Assembly (NCBI GenBank): GCA_902798605.1
Contig: CADBXH010000142.1
Span: 1 to 8,032, forward strand
Length of the DNA stretch: 8,032 nt
Direction: 5' to 3'
From: an uncultured Ruminococcus sp.
GTDB lineage: Bacteria > Bacillota_A > Clostridia > Oscillospirales > Acutalibacteraceae
Shown here: piece after piece, positions 1 to 5,337 of the stretch
How the letters are laid out: every line of letters begins with the position of its first letter
How positions within the stretch are numbered: the stretch's first letter is position 1
The notes under the pieces: model-generated
The model's database searches: none
Told to the model about the DNA's origin: nothing
Seen by the model: only the letters and a program-made list of their open reading frames with translations
Made by a program: the position numbers and the translations under genes

Positions 1-1097
1 GTCTCACGCGTCGCGATAGTGACCGTGCCGCCCTTTTTCTTCATTCCTACGCCGTGCTTAACGGCGTTTTCTACGATCGGCTGGATGCTCAGCTGCGGCA
101 GCACAAAGTCCGTCGCCTGAATATCATACTCTATATTCAGCTTATTGCCGAACCTGAGCTTTTCGATGTACAGATACTTCTTCAAATGCTCAAGCTCCTG
201 AGTAAACGGTACGGGATTTGTCTGCTTCAGCGAATCCATATTCCCACGCAGGTACTTGGCGAACGTCACCGTTGCCTCCTGCGCGGTTTCGGGATCTATA
301 CTGCACATCATCGCGATAGACGTCAAGGCGTTGTACATAAAGTGCGGTTGGATCTGAGATACCATAACGCCGACCTTTGCCTCGTACAGTTCCTTTTGCA
401 TCTGCTGGTAGCGGATGGATTCAAGGTACTGCTTTCTAAGGTCGTACACCAAGCGCACAATCTGATAGATCATAGTGATCGTAAGTCCGAAATAGTAAAA
501 ATGGATGTTTGTGAAAACCAAATAACGGTTCAACGCGTCTAATAAAATCGAAAGCGTAAGCGGCGTCCACGATATCAGGATCATAATAGCCCGCGAGTTG
601 TGCCTTGTCTCAACAAACAGCAATGCCGTAATAACAAGCGTTCCGGCAGCCGCTAATAAATACATTATCGGCGAGGTCGCGTATAGATCACTGACATTAG
701 TGAATTGCAGCACTATCACCGCTATCACTGCCAGAATATACACGGTTGCGACAACGTTTGCCACAGCGCGCGCCACATTGCCCGTGAGGTTGGATTTAAA
801 ATAGAACATTATCGATATGAACAGACAGTAACCGAGCAAAATCACTATCGTCATACAGGCTCCGGGGTCGATTATCCACATATTCATATAGACGCTAGCC
901 CGCTGTCCGATCATAAACATTCCCCAGAAAAAGCAAAGCGCGCCAAAGGCAAAATATTGATAATTGATCTTGCCCAGAATAAATCCCGCTATCGGGAATA
1001 AAAATATTCCGAAAAAGCAAACCAGCAAAAATGCCAGCACCGGCGGCAAAACATCAAAGAAGAATTTAAGATAAACTCCGTTTGCTTCGCTGAACAT
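1..1097 (-). CDS. C-terminal HK1 ORF (7TM + kinase), possible internal start, partial
   Basis: This is the second frame of HK1, listed separately because it could be translated on its own. ATG 1097 sits exactly at the frameshift junction and is preceded by GGAGG with a 7-nt gap, a good ribosome binding site. The frame stays open for 365 codons to the left edge. Visible parts are about seven hydrophobic segments, the conserved cytoplasmic linker QMQKELYEAKV, the H-box QIQPHFMYNAL with its phosphoacceptor histidine, FAKYLRGNMDSLKQ, and the N-box QPIVENAVKHG. The product would be a kinase without the extracellular sensor domain. The first frame continues about 37 codons past this ATG before stopping, so classical stop-start coupling does not apply. 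The ATG and GGAGG may be chance products of the deletion. That the frame encodes kinase sequence is certain; that this start is used is a guess. Confidence 0.4.
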   Translation of the reverse strand, partial: MFSEANGVYLKFFFDVLPPVLAFLLVCFFGIFLFPIAGFILGKINYQYFAFGALCFFWGMFMIGQRASVYMNMWIIDPGACMTIVILLGYCLFISIMFYFKSNLTGNVARAVANVVATVYILAVIAVIVLQFTNVSDLYATSPIMYLLAAAGTLVITALLFVETRHNSRAIMILISWTPLTLSILLDALNRYLVFTNIHFYYFGLTITMIYQIVRLVYDLRKQYLESIRYQQMQKELYEAKVGVMVSQIQPHFMYNALTSIAMMCSIDPETAQEATVTFAKYLRGNMDSLKQTNPVPFTQELEHLKKYLYIEKLRFGNKLNIEYDIQATDFVLPQLSIQPIVENAVKHGVGMKKKGGTVTIATRE

Positions 1098-1660
1098 TTG
1101 ACGACCTCCAAAATAAATTCCTTCTCTCCGAGCTTGCCGTCAGCGTTCAGCGTTGCGCTGTAAGAAGTTATTGTTTTGTATCCGGGCGAATCCGGTAAGC
1201 TGACCTTTGACGCGTAGCCTTCGGAATACATCATATCAAAATTCTCGGGCTCGAACATCGGATCGTTTGGATTATCCGAGGATGATATATACAGCTGCCG
1301 CAGATCCTCCTTGCCGAGGTAAGTTAGCTCAAACACCGGTTTGCCATCAGTGGTTTTCGTGGTGTACCACACATTCTGCGAGGAAATCGTGATATTTTCG
1401 GAAAACATCGTGGTAAAATCGGACATTTTTCCCTTAAAAGTGATTTTGTGAAATCGCTCGTTGATCGGATCGTAGCCGTCGGTCGGCTTCCATTCGCCGC
1501 CGTCTACGGAATATTCTCCCTCGAGAAAGACCGCCCTTGAAATAGTCGTATCAAGCTTTAAGTAATTTTGAGCGCCGTAAACGATCAATCCGATAAACAG
1601 CAAAATCACTACGCTGACGCCGACAAAAGTCCACTGTCTGCTTCTCAGCACCTTTATCAT
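1..1660 (-). pseudogene. 7TM sensor histidine kinase HK1, frameshifted and cut by the left edge
   Basis: This is a paralogue of the intact kinase at 5318-7180. From ATG 1660 (GAGGTG, 5-nt gap) the first frame gives a membrane anchor (about residues 11-31) and an extracellular domain with the shared GEYS-DGGEWKP and INE-FHKI motifs. It ends at TAG 989 after about 37 out-of-frame residues. Near 1098-1115 the homology moves to the -1 frame, which is open from 1097 to the window edge. That frame encodes the seven-helix membrane region, the QIQPHFMYNAL phosphoacceptor box and the QPIVENAVKHG N-box; the G-boxes lie off the edge. Against HK2, 42 nt between the ILEV codons and TTCAGC are replaced by 8 nt, a net loss of 34 nt. 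The kinase half matches HK2 in protein while differing at many synonymous sites, so the duplication is old and the lesion recent. An alternative is a split gene (see the ORF at 1097) or an assembly error. The family is clear; loss of function is inferred. Confidence 0.85.
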
Positions 1661-1691
1661 TCTTTCACCTCGCAATTATTATTGATTTGAC

Positions 1692-1714
1692 CGGATCTCT
1701 TTGAAGATGATCCG
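1692..1714 (-). promoter_or_regulatory. Hairpin in the HK1 5' leader
   Basis: Inverted repeat CGGATC...GATCCG, with inner TCTT/AAGA arms and one unpaired A, between the HK1 promoter and its start codon. It has no U-run, so it is not a terminator. It could be an mRNA structure or an operator; the sequence does not decide. Confidence 0.35.
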
Positions 1715-1732
1715 TCCGTAAAACCTAATAAT

Positions 1733-1761
1733 ATTATAAAAAACAAATCACATAAAGTCAA
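1733..1761 (-). promoter_or_regulatory. Sigma-A promoter of HK1
   Basis: On the minus strand TTGACT (1761-1756) and TATAAT (1738-1733) are separated by exactly 17 nt, a near-consensus housekeeping promoter. It lies about 73 nt upstream of the HK1 ATG. It shows that HK1 has its own promoter rather than depending on readthrough from the secreted-protein gene, and unlike the repeat-driven promoters in this window it has a proper -35 box. Confidence 0.8.
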
Positions 1762-1796
1762 TGCGGTTATATTTAATATTTCTGTCTTGTGCAGAT

Positions 1797-1829
1797 AAAC
1801 GCTCCTCCCGTTTTGCAGGGGGAGCGTTT
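1797..1829 (-). terminator. Terminator of the 743-residue secreted-protein gene
   Basis: Arms AAACGCTCC (1797-1805) and GGAGCGTTT (1821-1829) pair perfectly, and the stem extends inward by about three more pairs around a short loop. It lies 47 nt beyond the stop codon at 1876. The minus-strand RNA ends in GUUUAUC, a weak U-tract. It separates this gene from HK1. Confidence 0.7.
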
Positions 1830-1875
1830 GTCTATCTATTGACTGTCGTTTAATGTGATCAAATCGATTCTGTCA

Positions 1876-4107
1876 TTATTTGTTAACGATATACATACCG
1901 TTGTTGTACTTGGAATTGCTGGTGTTGCCCCAATCCTTGATGAGCTTTTCGCCCAGACCGTGACCGTACTCAACGAATACATTCTGACCTCTGCTGCTGT
2001 TATCGGTGAACTTGCAGTTCTTGATAACGTTGTTATTGTCGATGTGGAACAAACGGATCGCGCCGCCTACGTGGTCAGCCTTGTTGCCTTCGAAGGTGCA
2101 GTTGGTGATGCTGTTGGTGAAGTAAGATTTGTCATAAGACATACCCGGTACGATGAAGATCGCGCCTGCCTGGTCGTTAGAGGAATTGTTCCTGAATGTT
2201 ACGCCGTCTGCATTAAGGTTTGCGCATGCGATCGCTCCGCCGGCGCCCTTCTTCAGATCGTCCATCGTCGTATAGTATTTGTCATTGCTCATTTTGTAGC
2301 TGACGTTGCCTTCAAAGAGACCGCCTACAACCTTCAGCTTGCTGCCGGCAGCGGTGTGAGTTTCTGCAAAGATCGCTCCGCCATAGCCGTTGTTAGCCTT
2401 GTTGTTCTTAAAGGTGCAATCCTTGATGAACGGCTCGTTTTCGGATTCGGTATAGATCGCGCCGCCGTCTTTGGTGCTCTGGCAGTTTTCAAAGGTGCAG
2501 TTAGTCAAAATGATCTGTGAATCCTGCGGCAATACGCGCAGACCGGATTCATTCTTTGCGTTTCTGATCGTGCAGTTGTTCAGCTCGACCTTCATATCCT
2601 TGGTGTAATAGTTGCTGTTCCTGTTTAAGCCGATATAGATGCCTGCCCATGAGGTGTCGGTTATGGTAAGGTTATCTGCCTTGATATGTACATTTGTTCT
2701 GCCGTCGGTTCTGAGACCGTTATCGCCGCCCTTGATAGTGCCGTTTTTGATGTCGAAGAAGGTGTTGCTCATGAATCCGAAGGTCGGAAGAAGGGAGTAT
2801 GCGGTGTTGTCGATCGTGTGTCCGCCGAGGTCAACAGTAACCTTGCGGCCGTCCTGTACATGGAAGTTTCCGCCGTCTGTAAAGCCGTACTTGTTCTTAT
2901 CGAGGTTGTCGAAGTTGAAGCACTTGCCCTTGACGGACTTGATGTCGTCGCGAAGGTCGATCCTAAAGTCCTTGTTTGTGGAGCAAGCCTGAGCCCACGC
3001 CTCTGTGAATGTGCGGAAGCCCTTTACCTTGATGCCGTCAACGGGCTCTGCGAGTGTAACGATAGCCTGTACCATCTTGCCGTCTTTGTTGTTGGAGTCG
3101 ATAGCTTTTTTGTAAGCCTCGTTGAACTTGCCCATTGCGTCTGAGAGGTCGGTTTCAAAGTTCTGGAAATAAGCGTAGGGCTTTTCTCCTTCGGCGGGCT
3201 TATATGTACCCTTCTGAACCTCGTACTCCTTGACCTTGTAAGCCATATTGTTGAGGAGGAGCATTGTGAGGTAGTCTATCTCGGCTTCGAAGTGGATGCT
3301 GCTGATCTCGCCGTTGATATCTTCCTTAACGATCTTAAGGAAGTCTGTGGAGTCCTTCCAGTTGTGAGTCTCTTTGTAATTTGCCATTACCTTTTTGTAG
3401 AGGTAATCGGTTGTGGTCTCATAAGCGTTCTTCTTGTCAGTGCTGTGACGCTCGCCGAGTACATATTCCTTCATCTTGTTAAAGTTCTTCTCTAAGCTCG
3501 AAATGTTGCAGGAGCTCGATGCGAGGATATCCTTGTACGCGCCGTAGGTTTTGTCGTCGATCGTGCCATCGCTTTTATAGCTGATGTTGTCGCTGTGCTG
3601 ACGGATCTTTTTGAGAGCGTTTTTGTAGTCGTCGCGAATGCTGTCTGCTTCCATGCGGAAGTCCTTGGTGTCGATGTTGCTGTTGATGACCTTTAAGTTC
3701 TTCATTTCTTCTTCGTGGTTCGTATTGACAGCTTTTCTGAGATCTTCGATCTTATCGATTGCATCCTTGACTGTCGGCTCTTTTTCCTCATTGCCGTCGA
3801 ACACCCAGTTGAGCAAGTAGCCTGTTCCCATCTTTAGGAGCGAACCGGCAATGCTGTTGGTTACGAACTTGTCGATCGTCTGGGTGAGTGCAAATGAGCT
3901 GACATCTTTTGCAACGCTCTTTACTGAGAGTGCGGAAGCGCTTGTCATTGCTACTGTGCCTACTGAAAATACTGTGATTGCTGAAAGTACGCCTGCGATG
4001 ATCCTTGTTTTCATTGTCTTAGTGTTTTTCATTTTTCTTTCTCCTTTTTCTGAATTTTTGTTTGTGTTGTTATTATTGAGGGTTGAGAGTTTGTTCATCA
4101 TTGTCAT
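1876..4107 (-). CDS. Secreted helical + beta-helix protein with Pmp-like GGAI/FxxN motifs
   Basis: A 743-residue protein of unknown function, predicted secreted. Residues 1-25 form an Asn-rich leader. Residues 26-59 are a signal peptide with basic KNTKTMKTR, a hydrophobic core and an ASA cleavage motif. Residues 60-350 are charged and mostly helical, with two more hydrophobic stretches (about 83-102 and 276-289). From about residue 420 a right-handed beta-helix begins (VTVDLGGHTID). It then carries GGAI at 548, 576, 623 and 681, AGAI at 647, and FxxN sites such as FKNN, FRNN, FEGN and FTDN, the paired motifs of chlamydial Pmp proteins. No LPXTG anchor or C-terminal membrane segment is present. 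Two starts have AAGGAG with 8-nt gaps: ATG 4107 and in-frame ATG 4032. I give the longer one because the sequence around it matches those of the two plus-strand genes. The promoter has SARP-like repeats. Adhesin, surface interaction protein or toxin are all possible. Confidence 0.88.
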   Translation of the reverse strand: MTMMNKLSTLNNNNTNKNSEKGERKMKNTKTMKTRIIAGVLSAITVFSVGTVAMTSASALSVKSVAKDVSSFALTQTIDKFVTNSIAGSLLKMGTGYLLNWVFDGNEEKEPTVKDAIDKIEDLRKAVNTNHEEEMKNLKVINSNIDTKDFRMEADSIRDDYKNALKKIRQHSDNISYKSDGTIDDKTYGAYKDILASSSCNISSLEKNFNKMKEYVLGERHSTDKKNAYETTTDYLYKKVMANYKETHNWKDSTDFLKIVKEDINGEISSIHFEAEIDYLTMLLLNNMAYKVKEYEVQKGTYKPAEGEKPYAYFQNFETDLSDAMGKFNEAYKKAIDSNNKDGKMVQAIVTLAEPVDGIKVKGFRTFTEAWAQACSTNKDFRIDLRDDIKSVKGKCFNFDNLDKNKYGFTDGGNFHVQDGRKVTVDLGGHTIDNTAYSLLPTFGFMSNTFFDIKNGTIKGGDNGLRTDGRTNVHIKADNLTITDTSWAGIYIGLNRNSNYYTKDMKVELNNCTIRNAKNESGLRVLPQDSQIILTNCTFENCQSTKDGGAIYTESENEPFIKDCTFKNNKANNGYGGAIFAETHTAAGSKLKVVGGLFEGNVSYKMSNDKYYTTMDDLKKGAGGAIACANLNADGVTFRNNSSNDQAGAIFIVPGMSYDKSYFTNSITNCTFEGNKADHVGGAIRLFHIDNNNVIKNCKFTDNSSRGQNVFVEYGHGLGEKLIKDWGNTSNSKYNNGMYIVNK
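4032..4046 (-). promoter_or_regulatory. Second in-frame RBS and start inside the secreted-protein gene
   Basis: AAGGAG (4046-4041), an 8-nt gap and ATG (4032-4030) lie 25 codons inside the reading frame. Starting here gives a conventional signal peptide without the Asn-rich leader. The same arrangement with the same 8-nt gap occurs in the plus-strand paralogue at 7830-7846. Confidence 0.65.
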
Positions 4108-4184
4108 GGTGATTTCTCCTTTTCTTAAGATTTGATCGAGGGATTTTTGTTTTTGTTTTTGTTTGTTCCCTTGACTGTGACTAT

Positions 4185-4227
4185 AGTATATCAGGTGCTC
4201 TACAACAGAATTACAACAAAAAACAAC
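4185..4227 (-). promoter_or_regulatory. Repeat-driven promoter of the secreted-protein gene (GTTGTA type)
   Basis: On the minus strand the -10 TATACT occupies 4190-4185. Upstream lie GTTGTA starting at 4206, GTTGTA at 4217 and GTTGTT at 4227, spaced 11 and 10 bp. The proximal copy starts 16 bp before the -10. No -35 box is apparent. Downstream is the shared start-site sequence AGTCACAGTCAAGGGAA. The layout matches operators of SARP-type activators, the fold of the regulator encoded upstream; binding itself is inferred. Confidence 0.7.
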
Positions 4228-4334
4228 AGTTTTTAAGGTTTTTTAAATTTTTTTCAAATTTTTTTAAAATCTTTATTACGATAAATGACAGGTAGAGTAG
4301 CATAATCTTTGTTGTTTTTCAATAGCATTTTTCA

Positions 4335-4358
4335 GACTGGACTTCCTCCGGTCTTTTT
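4335..4358 (+). terminator. Plus-strand intrinsic terminator without an obvious gene
   Basis: GACTGGA (4335-4341), loop CTTCC, TCCGGTC (4347-4353), then TTTTT: a 7-bp stem with one G-T pair followed by a U-run, oriented for plus-strand transcription. There is no convincing plus-strand gene upstream before 4335. It may end an unannotated small RNA or antisense transcript, or be left over from a lost gene. Confidence 0.5.
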
Positions 4359-4381
4359 GGCGTGCCTTCTTCATAAAAACA

Positions 4382-4405
4382 CAGCCGAGATTTTTATCTC
4401 GACTG
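4382..4405 (-). terminator. Terminator behind the gene remnant
   Basis: On the minus strand CAGTCGAGAT, loop AAAA, ATCTCGGCTG, then TGTTTTTAT. All ten positions pair if one U-G pair is allowed. That pair is G-U only in minus-strand RNA (C-A on the other strand), so the orientation is clear. It lies 15 nt after the stop codon of the 30-codon remnant. Confidence 0.7.
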
Positions 4406-4420
4406 CATTTCTATCTGTTA

Positions 4421-4513
4421 TTACTTTTTTATCTTAATGATATTGGGCCTGAGCTGGACTTTTTCGACAATCTGAGCCTCCGATTCAAGCGGATTTATAG
4501 GCTTTTCTATGTC
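4421..4513 (-). pseudogene. C-terminal remnant of an unidentified gene (30 codons)
   Basis: The minus strand has an open stretch of 30 codons ending in TAA (4423-4421), with an in-frame TAA directly upstream (4516-4514) and no ATG, GTG or TTG start with a ribosome binding site. The translated end is hydrophilic, reading EKPINPLESEAQIVEKVQ and finishing NIIKIKK. It looks like the tail of a real protein. A good terminator follows 15 nt later, as expected for a true gene end. I infer that the 5' part was deleted, perhaps along with a gene that once stood between RR2 and the secreted-protein gene. I do not recognise the parent family, and chance is possible at this length. Confidence 0.4.
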
Positions 4514-4548
4514 TTAAGCAAGGTACTTGATAAATGAAGAATATAGTA

Positions 4549-4581
4549 AAGGCGCCACAGCGAATTGTGCGGTGGCGCCTT
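4549..4581 (-). terminator. Terminator of the HK2-RR2 operon
   Basis: A perfect 10-bp inverted repeat AAGGCGCCAC/GTGGCGCCTT with a 13-nt loop, starting 19 nt after the RR2 stop. The stem is strong and GC-rich, and the minus-strand RNA continues UUUACUAU, a short U-tract. Confidence 0.75.
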
Positions 4582-4600
4582 AAGATTATGGTTGAGATGT

Positions 4601-5337
4601 TTAATCCATGTAATCGTCATACAAAAAATCAGCCCAATAATACTGGCTCATATACTCGTTCTGGTACGCGTTGACCGCGCCTGCGTCAAGCTCCTTAAAG
4701 CGGTAGTAGTCGCAGTCGAGCACCTCGGGATTTACCGCGAGGGCGTTATAGCTGCGCACCACAGCCGCTTCCGCTCCGACCGCCTTGAGGCTTTTTATCA
4801 TTGCGTAGATATAGGTTTGAAGGAGATTTTGCAGCTTTTTTTCATATGGCTCGTCCTCAAAGATCGCGGCGAATATCTCCCGCGTAGTGGAGGAGCTGCC
4901 CTGCTTGTGGACAAGGTAGGCAAATACCTCCTTAGCCTTGCTGCGCTCAAAGCGGACGTGAGCGCCGTCGGGCGTGAACACGTCAAAGTGCGCAGATCTT
5001 CCAGTTCCGCCTTGACTTCCTCAGCGGTTACGGGCTTCATAATGTAGCCGGACGCTTTCATGTCCATCGCGTCTCCCTTGTAATCGGAAAAGCCGGTGAC
5101 AAAGATGATATTCATTTTGGGGTTGATTTCCTTTAGCCTTTTTGCGACCTCTACGCCGTTCATGCCGCGCATATGGATATCCAGAAAGGCGACGTCACAG
5201 CCGTTTTGTTTGGCGTCCTCCAACAGATCTGCCTGCTTACGGAACGCCGTGACTTCAGCGTCGGACTTTGCTTCGCGGATTGCCGCTTCCAGCATTTTCA
5301 GAGCCAAAGGCTCGTCGTCAAGACATAGTATTCTCAT
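4601..5337 (-). pseudogene. SAPR-family response regulator RR2, frameshifted between receiver and DNA-binding domain
   Basis: Cytoplasmic partner of HK2. ATG 5337 is preceded by AAGGAGG and overlaps the HK2 stop by 20 nt, so the pair is translationally coupled. Residues 1-115 are a complete receiver domain: acidic pair D7-D8, phosphoacceptor D53 in FLDIHM, T81, and K101 in KPV. After ELEDLRT the frame changes near 4985-4995. The original frame runs on as an unrelated basic tail to its stop at 4798. The -1 frame carries the output module to TAA 4601: FDVFTPDG, the winged helix RFERSKAKEVFAYLVHKQG, and a short BTAD-like end with CDYYRF and YQNEYMSQYYWADF. From memory of the family (REC, winged helix, BTAD; usually about 230 residues) the linker and the first strand of the winged helix are missing, roughly 12-18 codons. 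Alternative start GTG 4981 has no ribosome binding site. The output domain has no internal stops, so the lesion is recent or an assembly error. Confidence 0.85.

Noticed and set aside
54..542. Plus-strand open frame of 162 codons at the left edge
   Set aside because: It lies opposite the conserved HK1 kinase core (H-box and N-box on the minus strand). Histidine-rich, leucine-rich composition is typical of an antisense shadow.
1098..1110. Programmed -1 ribosomal frameshift in HK1
   Set aside because: No slippery heptamer of the X-XXY-YYZ type and no strong downstream stem, and the comparison with HK2 shows a net 34-nt deletion, which a frameshift signal would not require.
1855..2520. Long plus-strand open frame opposite the secreted-protein gene
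   Set aside because: It is the shadow of the beta-helix coding region, whose minus-strand frame has clear motifs, a promoter and ribosome binding sites. The plus frame has no ribosome binding site or domain logic.
4142..4165. TTTTTG short tandem repeat as a phase-variation tract
   Set aside because: It is only three to four imperfect units in the 5' leader, outside the reading frame and not in the promoter spacer; better explained as an A-rich unstructured leader on the minus strand.
4601..4981. RR2 output domain as an independent gene from GTG 4981
   Set aside because: No ribosome binding site precedes the GTG, and the frame lacks the first strand of the winged helix. Better read as the frameshifted end of RR2.
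4565..5047. Plus-strand open frame of 160 codons opposite RR2
   Set aside because: It is antisense to the winged helix and BTAD frame; no ribosome binding site or recognisable domain.
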